NCBI RefSeq assembly: GCF_000282595.1
Contig: NZ_AKIZ01000001.1
Location: 1 to 64,000, forward strand
DNA length: 64,000 nucleotides
From: Phyllobacterium sp. YR531
GTDB lineage: Bacteria; Pseudomonadota; Alphaproteobacteria; Rhizobiales; Rhizobiaceae
Reading direction: 5' to 3'
This document shows positions 27,681 to 35,939 of this stretch, in pieces. The notes under the pieces were generated by a model. It saw nothing but the letters and a program-made list of their open reading frames with translations, did no database searches and had not been told where the DNA came from. The position numbers and the translations under genes were made by a program. The number at the start of each line of letters is the position of its first letter. Positions within the stretch are counted from its first letter, which is position 1.

Positions 27681-28618
27681 GTATTCCAAACCGGCGTGAG
27701 CCAGCTCTTTTCCAGATTACCGCGCCCTTCAACGGCATCAAAATAATCCTTTTGAAGCAAAGATGTAACTGGACCCACTGCACCAGAGCCCACAGGGAGC
27801 CTATCTATGGAAATGATCGGAAGAACTTCGGCTGCGGAACCAGCAAAGAATGCTTCATCACTGGCATAGAGCTCGGTGCGATCGACCGCGCGTTCCTCAA
27901 TCGAAATTCCCCGATCCTGTGCCAGGGTCAAAATAGTGTCCCGCGTGATACTTTCAAGGATGCCGCTGGTTACGCTAGGGGTAATGAGCTTGTTTTTGCG
28001 CACAATGAAAATACATGCTCCGGGTCCTTCGCCCACCTTGCCCTCATCATTAAGCATGATGGCGTCGTCGTAGCCGTCGATCTGCGCCTGAAAGCGAGCC
28101 AGCCTGGCGTTGGCGTAATTTGCTCCGCATTTTATGCGCGGCGGAAGAGCGTTATCGGACATGCGCCTCCAGGTAGAGACATGAGCAGCGATACCGCTCT
28201 CCACTTTCTTGCCCCTTGGTCTTGGACCTGCATAGACCATCCAACTGACTGGACCGGTCACATGATGTTCGCCAATGCCGTCGAGATAGGCCGTGGTCCG
28301 GATATGGCAATTTGCGCGATGGTTGTCTGCGCGAAGCAAACCAAGGGTCGCATCGGCAATCGCGTCCATCCTGAACTCAGCCTTGAAACGCAGAAGGCGG
28401 ATCGACTGATCAAATCTTTCCAGATGTTCCTGAAGACGGAAGATATAAAGCTGCCTCTCATCATCGTTCCAGTAGCCACGAAGGCCTTCGAAAACGTTCA
28501 AACCATATCGCATCGCCGGTGACATCAAATGTACCGTGGCGTCGGCAAAGGGTACAGTCGTGCCGTTGACAACCATTTGTCTGGTCTTGGCTGATTCGGT
28601 CGGTAGGGCGTCACTCAT
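27677..28618 (-). CDS. class IV PLP aminotransferase (branched-chain aminotransferase-like)
   Basis: A 313-residue fold type IV aminotransferase. Features: FADATVHLMSPAMRYGLNVFEG at residues 22-43 region, the lysine-bearing segment RIKCGANYANARLA near residue 160, and VGEGPGACIFIVRKN containing the PLP-interacting glutamate, then SGILESITRDTIL. The family includes IlvE, D-amino acid aminotransferase and omega-type transaminases, so the amino donor cannot be fixed. ATG 28618 shares bases with the DUF35 gene's stop (TGATG). Confidence 0.9.
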   Translation of the reverse strand: MSDALPTESAKTRQMVVNGTTVPFADATVHLMSPAMRYGLNVFEGLRGYWNDDERQLYIFRLQEHLERFDQSIRLLRFKAEFRMDAIADATLGLLRADNHRANCHIRTTAYLDGIGEHHVTGPVSWMVYAGPRPRGKKVESGIAAHVSTWRRMSDNALPPRIKCGANYANARLARFQAQIDGYDDAIMLNDEGKVGEGPGACIFIVRKNKLITPSVTSGILESITRDTILTLAQDRGISIEERAVDRTELYASDEAFFAGSAAEVLPIISIDRLPVGSGAVGPVTSLLQKDYFDAVEGRGNLEKSWLTPVWNT

Positions 28619-29034
28619 CACAGGGCTCCGTGGTTCTGTTGTAGCCGAAAGCGAGGGATGGACACGCCTTCTTCGGACTCAATTGAAAGGGCAACCGGCG
28701 CATCCGGGGTAAGTTTTTTGCCGGCTTCGGAATCGATTACATTGGTGAGTAGGCGAGGCCCCTCGTCGAGCTCGACAAGCGTGACATCGTAAGGCACCCG
28801 CGCCTTCAGGTGGTCGGTGTAAGCGGTGTGATAAACGACCCAGGAAATCACACGGCCGCGACCGCTGGCCTCGCGCCATTTTGGATCCGCTGCCAGGCAT
28901 TTTGGGCAGTTTGCCCGCGAGGGAAGCCACGTATTTCCACAGGCCTCGCAGCACTGGTAGCGCAGCTTACCTTCAGCAAGCCCGTCCCAATATGGCCGGT
29001 TGACGTCGGTTATGTTCACTGTTGGGAAGCTCAA
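28618..29034 (-). CDS. DUF35 zinc-ribbon/OB-fold acyl-CoA-binding protein
   Basis: A 138-residue protein with an N-terminal zinc ribbon (two CxxC pairs in YQCCEACG and NCPKC, residues 27-45) and a C-terminal OB-fold (RGRVISWVVYHTAY, VPYDVTLVELDEGPRLLTNV). DUF35 proteins partner thiolase-like enzymes and bind the CoA part of the substrate, as in archaeal acetoacetyl-CoA thiolase/HMG-CoA synthase and the steroid Ltp2-ChsH2 aldolase. The start is TTG 29034, with GGAG upstream, overlapping the thiolase-like gene's stop as TTGA. Confidence 0.9.
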   Translation of the reverse strand: MSFPTVNITDVNRPYWDGLAEGKLRYQCCEACGNTWLPSRANCPKCLAADPKWREASGRGRVISWVVYHTAYTDHLKARVPYDVTLVELDEGPRLLTNVIDSEAGKKLTPDAPVALSIESEEGVSIPRFRLQQNHGAL

Positions 29035-30161
29035 AGCGGTTCTCCTAAAACAAGGGTTGCATGTGTATGCATCGAGCCGCCCTGGTTTGAGATGATGCAG
29101 GCACCCGGATTCTTCACCTGGAGTCGGGCGTCACCACGCATCTGCCTGACGCCTTCGATAATTAACTGCATACCTGGTGTTCCGCTTTCTGATAGAAGAC
29201 CTCCGGATGTGTTGAGCGGCAGCCAGCCGTCAATTCCGAGACCTTCAGCCAGCGCTTTCGAACCCGCCTGTCCACGCGGTGCCAGACCGTAGTCCTCTAA
29301 GGTCTGAAGAACCGTCACGGTGAAGCAGTCGTAGATTTGAGCAACGCCAATATCAGAAGGTGCAATGCCGGCCATCTTGAAAGCGGCCCTGGCAGAATCC
29401 TCCGCCTTGGTCCGAAGCAGGTCCTCACGCAGATGGACATCCCAGCTCTCCTGACCCTGACCAAGGCCAAGAATCGGAACTGCCGCGTGCCGACCAAGCT
29501 GTTTCGCACGCTCAACACTCATCAGAATGACAGCGGCACCTCCGTCTGAAACCAGGCAGCAATCATCTCGCCGCAGCGGCTCAACGACAAATGGTCCACT
29601 CAGATAAGCGTCCATCGTCAATGGCATGCGAAGATGCGCGTCGGGATTTTCACTGCCATGCTCGCGTGTCTGAACGGCGACAATACCAAATTCCTCATCG
29701 CGAGGCTGGTAGCGGTTTCGGTACGCCTGATGGATCATCGCGTAGCCGGCCGCTGTCGAGTACCAGCCGACCACAGCGTCATCTCCGCGGGGCCGATGGT
29801 AGACGGCTCTCGATCCCGTGCGCGCTGTGTCTCCGTAGCACACGAGCGCCGTATCGATCATGCCTGCCTCGATGGCCATTGCGGCGTAGGTGATGAGGCC
29901 GATATTGGCTGCCCCGCCTTGATCCAGGGAGCAGCCGATGGTCGGCCGGAGCCCAAGCGCTTCGGACACTTTCTGACCATAGAGGATGGAAGGCTCCGAG
30001 TTCGCCATCTTGACGAACAAACCGTCGAGCATATCCTTGGAGATACCCGCATCAAAAATCGCGTTTCGCGCGGCTTCGACAATCAGGTCGATACGATCGC
30101 GGCCAGGATGCTTGCCGTACCGGGTGTTTCCGACCCCTGCTATGACGACTTTCCCGCGCAT
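29031..30161 (-). CDS. thiolase-like protein (SCPx/Ltp type) lacking the usual catalytic Cys/His
   Basis: A 376-residue protein of the lipid-transfer/SCP-x thiolase branch. The fold is evident (IAGVGNTRYGKH, ALVCYGDTARTGS, AQIYDCFTVTVLQTLEDYGL, LPLNTSGGLLSESGTPG). Where thiolases carry the nucleophilic cysteine this protein reads SLDQGGAANIG, and the GHP histidine motif is SGTPG. Together with its adjacent DUF35 gene this resembles Ltp2-type retro-aldolases, which cleave a beta-hydroxyacyl-CoA without a thiolase cysteine, more than a true thiolase (inference). Its ATG directly follows the CaiB-type gene's stop codon, after AAGGGGGT. Confidence 0.85.
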   Translation of the reverse strand: MRGKVVIAGVGNTRYGKHPGRDRIDLIVEAARNAIFDAGISKDMLDGLFVKMANSEPSILYGQKVSEALGLRPTIGCSLDQGGAANIGLITYAAMAIEAGMIDTALVCYGDTARTGSRAVYHRPRGDDAVVGWYSTAAGYAMIHQAYRNRYQPRDEEFGIVAVQTREHGSENPDAHLRMPLTMDAYLSGPFVVEPLRRDDCCLVSDGGAAVILMSVERAKQLGRHAAVPILGLGQGQESWDVHLREDLLRTKAEDSARAAFKMAGIAPSDIGVAQIYDCFTVTVLQTLEDYGLAPRGQAGSKALAEGLGIDGWLPLNTSGGLLSESGTPGMQLIIEGVRQMRGDARLQVKNPGACIISNQGGSMHTHATLVLGEPL

Positions 30162-31355
30162 CTAGATTACCCCCTTCTCAGTCAGCCGTTCCAACGACTT
30201 GGCGTCGAGCCCGATCTCACCGTAAATTCGCTCGTTGTCGGCCGCATATGTTGGACTGCAACGGTAATTCGGCTGCGGCGTATCAGCGAACCGGATTGCG
30301 GAGCGCGGAAGCGTTATGTTACCAAATGCAGGATGGTCGACGTCTATGAGCGCTCCGCGTTCATGCAGGACGGGATCGGCGATCACTTCGGTAAGATCTC
30401 GCACGGGCGCTGTCGGGACTCTGGCTGCTTGCAGCAACTCCAACAGTTCCTGCTTGCCTTTTTCCCGTGTGAAGGTGGCAACAAGCTGGTCCACCATTTC
30501 CATGTTGGCAACCCGATCCTTGTTCTTGGCCGTCGACGGATCGTTGATGAGGTCTGGACGACCCATCGCGCGCGCCAAGCCTTCCCAATGGTTGTCGTTG
30601 TTGCAAATGATCGCCACGTAGCCGTCCCGTGAAGGGTAGACGTTATAGGGGCAAAGGCTCAGTCCCCCATGTCTATTGCCTGTACGCAAGGGGATGTCGT
30701 TACGCGCTCCGAACGTCATTCCGATATTGGAAGCCATCGTGACGTAAACTGCTTCAAGCATCGACACGTCGATGCGCGCTCCCTCGCCGGTCGTTGCACG
30801 ACGGTACAAAGCTGTGGAGATCGCACCAAAAAGATGAACGCCTCCAAGGAAGTCACACAGGGCTGCGCCGGATTTGGTCGGTGGACCGTCAGGGTATCCG
30901 GTCACACTCATCACACCTGACATTGCCTGGATGGTCAAATCCATCGCCATGTAGTCCCGGTACGCACCGTCTTGACCATATCCGGAACCGCTGGCGAGAA
31001 TAATGTCGGGCTTCGCCGCGCGCAGCGCCTCGTACCCTATTCCGAGCCGGTCAATAACGCCGGGAGCATAGTTCTCGACCACCACGTCCGCATTTGCGAG
31101 AAGCTTGAAGAAAATCTCGCGTCCCTCGTCTGACTTCAAGTTCAAAGAGACAGAGTCCTTACAGGCATTCAGCATCGCAAAAGGTACAAAAGCCCCTGAG
31201 CTTGCATCGCGCCGACGGAGGAATTCACCTCCGATTGGCTCTACCTTGATTACCTCGGCGCCAGCCATTGCCATCAGAAAGGTGGCATATGGTCCATTAT
31301 AAATCTGTGTGAGATCAAGCACTCTGATCCCAGTCAGCGGTTGACCCATGGTCAT
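30162..31355 (-). CDS. class III CoA-transferase (CaiB/BaiF family)
   Basis: A 397-residue CoA-transferase that moves CoA between carboxylates through an aspartyl-CoA intermediate. Family features: GIRVLDLTQIYNGPYATFLM, GAEVIKVEPIGGE, ADVVVENYAPGVIDRLGIGY and the catalytic aspartate expected in YMAMDLTIQAMSG (about residue 160). ATG 31355 lies after a purine-rich GGGGGGAATGAA; a frame upstream is open but overlaps the hydratase gene. It probably activates the carboxylate entering beta-oxidation by the neighbouring dehydrogenase and hydratase (inference). Confidence 0.92.
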   Translation of the reverse strand: MTMGQPLTGIRVLDLTQIYNGPYATFLMAMAGAEVIKVEPIGGEFLRRRDASSGAFVPFAMLNACKDSVSLNLKSDEGREIFFKLLANADVVVENYAPGVIDRLGIGYEALRAAKPDIILASGSGYGQDGAYRDYMAMDLTIQAMSGVMSVTGYPDGPPTKSGAALCDFLGGVHLFGAISTALYRRATTGEGARIDVSMLEAVYVTMASNIGMTFGARNDIPLRTGNRHGGLSLCPYNVYPSRDGYVAIICNNDNHWEGLARAMGRPDLINDPSTAKNKDRVANMEMVDQLVATFTREKGKQELLELLQAARVPTAPVRDLTEVIADPVLHERGALIDVDHPAFGNITLPRSAIRFADTPQPNYRCSPTYAADNERIYGEIGLDAKSLERLTEKGVI

Positions 31356-31356
31356 T

Positions 31357-32130
31357 TCATTCCCCCCGGAATTCCGGCACACGCTTTTCGGCAAAAGCTT
31401 CCTTAGCCCGCTTCGTATCTTCCGAATGATGCAAGATCCGGTTCACAAACTGCTCCATTCGCAGGCCCTCAGAAAGGCTCATGTCGAGCGCGCGCACCGC
31501 CAATTCCTTGGCGGCCTGAACTGCGAGAGGAGCGTTCTTCTTAATGCGATTGGCGAGGTCGTGGGCCGTATCCAGCATCTTGTCTCGTGGAACGACGCGG
31601 TTCACCAAGCCCCATCTTTCTGCCGTCGCAGCATCCATAGTATCGCCGAGCAGCAACATCTCCATTGCTATGGCGTAGGGCAGTTGTTTCATAACGCGCT
31701 GCGTGCCGCCATTGGCAGCAATGATTCCGCGTTTCACTTCGGAGATGGAAAACGTTGCCTCTTCGCAAGCGACACGGATATCGGTGGCCATCAGAAGGGT
31801 CATACCGCCGCCGACACACGCACCATTCACTGCGGCGATGACGGGCTTCCAGATCTCCAGCCCGCGATTAAGAAGGCTGTCCTTTTGCGTCAGCCAGACC
31901 TCTGAGAGCGGTTGAGCCCGCCCAACGAAGGATTTGATATCCGCTCCCGCGCAAAATGCCTTGTCCCCGGCACCCGTTATAACTGCAACACGGACGTCGG
32001 CGTCGTCTCGGACCCTGATCCAAGCCTGTGACAACGCAGCATAGTGCTCGGAGTCAAGGGCATTGCGCCGTTCTGGGCGATTGATTGTGATGGTTGCGAT
32101 GCCGTCGTGTAGATCAAATTCGATTGCCAT
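31357..32130 (-). CDS. enoyl-CoA hydratase/isomerase family protein
   Basis: A 257-residue crotonase-fold protein: INRPERRNALDSEHYAAL near the N-terminus, the oxyanion-hole strand FCAGADIKSF around residue 62, AAVNGACVGGGMTLLMATDI near 105 and EVKRGIIAANGGTQRV. The GGG oxyanion motif is present, and a glutamate lies in the FSISEVKRG region, as in hydratases. It would hydrate the enoyl-CoA made by the adjacent acyl-CoA dehydrogenase. Only four bases separate it from that gene. Confidence 0.9.
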   Translation of the reverse strand: MAIEFDLHDGIATITINRPERRNALDSEHYAALSQAWIRVRDDADVRVAVITGAGDKAFCAGADIKSFVGRAQPLSEVWLTQKDSLLNRGLEIWKPVIAAVNGACVGGGMTLLMATDIRVACEEATFSISEVKRGIIAANGGTQRVMKQLPYAIAMEMLLLGDTMDAATAERWGLVNRVVPRDKMLDTAHDLANRIKKNAPLAVQAAKELAVRALDMSLSEGLRMEQFVNRILHHSEDTKRAKEAFAEKRVPEFRGE

Positions 32131-32134
32131 GTTC

Positions 32135-33331
32135 TTACCCCCGAAGCAGTTCGCGTGCGAGTACCATACGGTGCACTTCCGAAGGTCCCTCCCCGATGCG
32201 CTTGATGCGCAATTCGCGGTACCAGCGCTCTATCGGCATCTCTTTAGCGACACCCATCGCACCGAAGATCTGGACAACGCGATCGATGACACGTCCCGCC
32301 GTTTCAGTGGAAAAGACTTTGGCAATCGACGCATCGGTCTTGATGTCTTTTCCGAGGTCGCCGTTCCAGGCCGCTTGGTATGTCAGCAGCCTTGCGGCCC
32401 TCAGTTCCATCTCGCTATCAGCGATCATCCATTGGATTGCCTGCTTGTCGGCAAGCCGCGATTTGTGGACGTTGCGCTCACGGGCCCAATCAATGGCGAG
32501 ACGCAGGGCCTCCTGAGCAATACCGATTACTGCTGCCGAGTACGGGACGCGTGCATGAACAAGCCATTTCTGGCAGATCGCAAAGCCCTGGCCTTCTTCG
32601 CCAAGGCGATTTGCTGCTGGAACGCGGACGTTATCAAACGTCAGTTCATAGGGTGAATAAGAACGGATAACCCCGATCTCGCGATAGGTAATGCCAGGAG
32701 TTTCCTTGTCGACGATGAAGGCGGTGATGCCTTCGCCTTTTCCGGCTTCTCCAGTCCGGGCAAACACGATGCCCCAATCAGCGTTGCCGGCTGCGGTAAT
32801 CCAAAGCTTCGATCCATTGATGATGTACTCGTCGCCGTCACGAACAGCACGGGTTTGGATTTTGTGTCCCGGATCCGAACCACCGGAAGCTTCGGAGATG
32901 GCGACGAAGTTCTTCTTGCCTCTCTGAATGCCCTGCACACCGTATTTCTGCCGCTGATCCTCAGCGCCAAGCCAAATCACAGATGGAGGATCAATCCCAA
33001 ATGCGCCACATGCAGGAACGTAAGCGCCCATGCGGCACTTGGCTGCTTCCTCCGCAACAATCACTTGTGCGAGCAGGCTAAGGCCGCCGCCGCCGTATTG
33101 TTCGGGTGATGCCAGGCACCACAACCCGAGAGTTTTTGCTTTCGCCTGCAACGCTTCGAGTTCCTGAGGTGGCAACTCGAAACAATCGTGGGGCTGCTTT
33201 TCCTCGATTGGCCGGACCTGGTCATTCATGAAGCGCTGCACAGTATCGCGCAGCATCATTAAGTCTTCTGGCATCTCCCACGCGCCGGCGGGAAAGACAG
33301 TGTCGTCGATGGCAGTCTGTATGGTGGGCAT
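32135..33331 (-). CDS. acyl-CoA dehydrogenase
   Basis: A 398-residue FAD flavoenzyme of the acyl-CoA dehydrogenase family: CLASPEQYGGGGLSLLAQVIV, FVAISEASGGSDP (FAD/substrate loop), the middle-domain GSKLWITAAGNADWGIVFA, and QIFGAMGVAKEMPIERWYR, whose KEMPIER glutamate aligns with the usual catalytic base of medium-chain enzymes. The end EGPSEVHRMVLAREL is typical. It passes electrons to ETF, encoded in the same cluster. It is the first gene of the cluster, so its promoter lies in the gap shared with the Aap-like importer. Confidence 0.92.
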   Translation of the reverse strand: MPTIQTAIDDTVFPAGAWEMPEDLMMLRDTVQRFMNDQVRPIEEKQPHDCFELPPQELEALQAKAKTLGLWCLASPEQYGGGGLSLLAQVIVAEEAAKCRMGAYVPACGAFGIDPPSVIWLGAEDQRQKYGVQGIQRGKKNFVAISEASGGSDPGHKIQTRAVRDGDEYIINGSKLWITAAGNADWGIVFARTGEAGKGEGITAFIVDKETPGITYREIGVIRSYSPYELTFDNVRVPAANRLGEEGQGFAICQKWLVHARVPYSAAVIGIAQEALRLAIDWARERNVHKSRLADKQAIQWMIADSEMELRAARLLTYQAAWNGDLGKDIKTDASIAKVFSTETAGRVIDRVVQIFGAMGVAKEMPIERWYRELRIKRIGEGPSEVHRMVLARELLRG

Positions 33332-33440
33332 ACCTTCATCCTATGATGGTGGCGGCAACGTTTCGTGCTGTCGCCGTTTCCAAATCCATCCCACAGGATC
33401 CGTCGCACCACAACACAAAATATCAATTGTCGATGCATAA

Positions 33441-33455
33441 AGTCACTATATGATA
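33441..33455. promoter_or_regulatory. imperfect copy of a 15-bp palindromic operator candidate
   Basis: AGTCACTATATGATA matches the perfect palindrome at 33492 at most positions (pattern GTCAyTATATGAyA). Its start lies 51 bases from the start of the other copy, close to five helical turns, so both would face the same side of the DNA. Confidence 0.45.
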
Positions 33456-33491
33456 AAAATAGGAAAAAATATACATGGGCTCTTCAATATT

Positions 33492-33506
33492 TGTCATTAT
33501 ATGACA
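33492..33506. promoter_or_regulatory. 15-bp palindromic operator candidate
   Basis: TGTCAT and ATGACA are perfect inverted arms around TAT. The site lies about 130 bases upstream of the binding-protein gene and 160 bases upstream of the acyl-CoA dehydrogenase gene. The IclR-type regulator encoded at the end of the importer unit is the nearest candidate to bind it (inference). Confidence 0.5.
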
Positions 33507-33625
33507 TAATGCTTCATTATCTAATTCTATATGTTGCCTTACGTCGTTTTTACTCATACCGTTTGGAGGCGCTGTCACATGGAGGCGTGCTCCCGACGGC
33601 ACTAAAACAAAAAAGGGGAACTACG

Positions 33626-34651
33626 ATGCAGAAGATATATTCCAATGTAATCGCAACCTCGTTTGCTCTTGCACTTGGAGCGACGACTGCTGCCACCGCA
33701 GCCACGGTCGATGACTTGAAGGCGCGCGGTCGTCTTTTATGTAGCGCCCATACCAGCAGCTATTTCGGATTCGCCGAACTGACGGACACTGGGACCTGGA
33801 AGGGCTTTGACATCGATTTTTGTAAAGCGGTAGCAACAGCGGTCCTCGAAGATCCGGAGAAAGTAAATTACGTGCCGGTCGACTGGAACCAACGCTTCCC
33901 TGCGCTTCAGTCCGGCGAACTCGATGTGGTCTTTAAAAACACGACATGGACGCTATCCCGCGATGCTGAACTCGGTTTCCAGTTCACAATTCCGTATCTA
34001 TTCAACGGTGTGCAAATTGCGGTTCCGGCCAAGTCGGGTATCAACTCGCCGAAGGAACTTGCGGGAGCCACGGCATGCGGTCTTCAGGGGTCGTCAACCG
34101 AGCTCGTTTTGGCAGATTATTTTGCTACCCTCGGTCAGAAATATAACTCGATTACATACGGCTCTACCGATGAAGTCACAGCCTCCTATCTGGCAGGAAG
34201 GTGCGACTATATGGCGGCGGTAGGTCTTACGCTGGCGATTTCGCTCAAGGGCCATGAAGCGGAGAATAAGATCCTTCCTGACCTCCTGAATCTGAACGTG
34301 AACGCCGGTGCGGTCCGCCAGGGTGATGACCATTGGCTGGATATCGTCAACTGGACGATTGCCGCGCTGATTGAAGCAGACAGTCTTGGCATTACGAGCA
34401 AGAACATCGATGAGATGGTGCAGAAGGGCTCCAAGGATGTCGCCATCGGTCGTTTTTTGGGCGTCACTCCTGGTGTTGGCGCAAAGCTTAAGCTGCGCGA
34501 CACTTGGGCAAGAGATGTTATTAAGGCGGTCGGAAACTACGGTGAAATCTACGACCGCAATATCGGTGCGGAATCGCCTTACAAGCTTGAGCGGGGCAAA
34601 AATCAGCCTGCGTCAAAGGGTGGGCTGCTCGTCGCGCCGGTCTTCGACTGA
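33626..34651 (+). CDS. AapJ-like amino-acid ABC transporter substrate-binding protein
   Basis: A 341-residue periplasmic binding protein of the general L-amino acid (AapJ/BztA) branch, longer than common family 3 binding proteins. Signal peptide MQKIYSN... ending ATAA, then TVDDLKARGRLLCSAHTSSY, KGFDIDFCKAVATAVLED and FKNTTWTLSRDAELGFQF, the last highly characteristic. ATG 33626 follows AAAAGGGGAA; the frame is open upstream but without such a site. First gene of a four-gene importer diverging from the catabolic cluster. Confidence 0.9.
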   Translation: MQKIYSNVIATSFALALGATTAATAATVDDLKARGRLLCSAHTSSYFGFAELTDTGTWKGFDIDFCKAVATAVLEDPEKVNYVPVDWNQRFPALQSGELDVVFKNTTWTLSRDAELGFQFTIPYLFNGVQIAVPAKSGINSPKELAGATACGLQGSSTELVLADYFATLGQKYNSITYGSTDEVTASYLAGRCDYMAAVGLTLAISLKGHEAENKILPDLLNLNVNAGAVRQGDDHWLDIVNWTIAALIEADSLGITSKNIDEMVQKGSKDVAIGRFLGVTPGVGAKLKLRDTWARDVIKAVGNYGEIYDRNIGAESPYKLERGKNQPASKGGLLVAPVFD

Positions 34652-34754
34652 CATGTATCGTTCCGCTGAAATGCGGCGAGTGTAACAGTCCCCCTTTTCT
34701 TTGCACGATCGCCAAATAAGGCGATCGTGCCACCTCAAAGGCTATTGGACCGAT

Positions 34755-35939
34755 ATGAAAGTAACCGCAAAAGCTCAGCGTCCGAGGCGAAGAAAAAAGA
34801 TTTCTTACGCGTCAATGCTGATACAAACTGTTTTCGTTTTAGGCTTTATCGCGCTTATCGCCTATTTTGCGCATAATGCGCTTAGTGCTATCAATGCACG
34901 GGGAATGACGACTGGCTTCGGGTTCCTGGAACGTCCCCGCGGATGGGCTTTACCTCCGTCGATCTTCGAGTCGGTGTCGCAAGACAGCTATTTGAGGACC
35001 ATCATTGTAGGGTCGCTGAACACGCTCATGGTCGGGGTCGTGGCGATCGTGCTGTCGACGATACTCGGTTTTCTTCTTGGAATCGCACAAGTCGGTAACA
35101 ATTTCTTACTGCGCTCGCTTGCCCACGCGTTCGTCCAAATTTTCCGTAACGTGCCAACTGTCGTGTATGTTGTCTTTATCTTCAGCGTCGTCCTCACGCT
35201 TCCTCCACCGCGGGGAGCTATCAATGCCTTCGATGTGGCATATCTTTCAAACCGAGGCCTTTTGCTCCCCGCCGTCGAAACAACGGCCAGTTTCTGGGTG
35301 CTGGCGGTAGCAACTATCTTCAGCACCGGTGCGGCACTTTCTGTCGTAAGAAAGCGAAAAACTACAGCAGCCGGTACCGGACTCAAGCATGCAATAATAT
35401 TTCTAACGGTTACTCTGCTCGCTCTGGTGGGCCTGTCTGCCGCGTTCGCGGCGTCCGGGTCGATCCGCATCTCGATTCCTCAGCTCGTGGGCTTCAATTT
35501 TACCGGCGGAATGACCTTGTCGGTGGAAGTCACAACGCTCGTCCTTGCACTTACAATTTTCGGCAGTGCCTACATCGGTGAAATCGTGCGCGGGGGCCTC
35601 GTTTCCGTTTCGCAGGGTCTCACCGAGGCGGCCGGCGCTCTAGGCCTCAAGCCATGGCAAGTGTTCTTTTATGTCAGGTTGCCGGTGGCGATGCGGTCAA
35701 TCATTCCGGCTCTGACCAATCAATACCTTTATATGATGAAGGCAACATCCCTTGGAATTGTCATTGGTTTTGCGGACTTGTTCTCGGTAGCGAACCTATC
35801 GATCAATTACTCAGGGCAAACGCTCGAGATTCTCGGGCTCATGATGGCGATTTTCGTGGTCATCAATTTCACGATGTCCCGTATGTCAGCCGAACTGAAC
35901 CGCCGCCTTCAGTTCAAAACCAGCGGAGCTGAAAGATGA
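34755..35939 (+). CDS. AapQ-like amino-acid ABC transporter permease
   Basis: A 394-residue inner-membrane permease of the AapQ/BztB type, with a long insertion between the first and later membrane segments as in that subfamily. Features: FRNVPTVVYVVFIFSVVLTLP near residue 135 and the EAA loop EAAGALGLKPWQVFFYVRLPVAMR around residue 295. ATG 34755 is chosen because the protein then begins with a short basic leader before the first membrane helix, as in relatives. It overlaps the next gene by four bases. Confidence 0.9.
   Translation: MKVTAKAQRPRRRKKISYASMLIQTVFVLGFIALIAYFAHNALSAINARGMTTGFGFLERPRGWALPPSIFESVSQDSYLRTIIVGSLNTLMVGVVAIVLSTILGFLLGIAQVGNNFLLRSLAHAFVQIFRNVPTVVYVVFIFSVVLTLPPPRGAINAFDVAYLSNRGLLLPAVETTASFWVLAVATIFSTGAALSVVRKRKTTAAGTGLKHAIIFLTVTLLALVGLSAAFAASGSIRISIPQLVGFNFTGGMTLSVEVTTLVLALTIFGSAYIGEIVRGGLVSVSQGLTEAAGALGLKPWQVFFYVRLPVAMRSIIPALTNQYLYMMKATSLGIVIGFADLFSVANLSINYSGQTLEILGLMMAIFVVINFTMSRMSAELNRRLQFKTSGAER

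Larger units (their letters stand above)
33332..33625. other. divergent promoter region, AT-rich
   Basis: This 294-base gap lies between the divergent acyl-CoA dehydrogenase and amino-acid binding-protein genes. It is markedly AT-rich from about 33440 to 33540 and contains two copies of a 15-base palindrome (33441-33455, 33492-33506). Promoters for both directions should be here. Confidence 0.6.
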
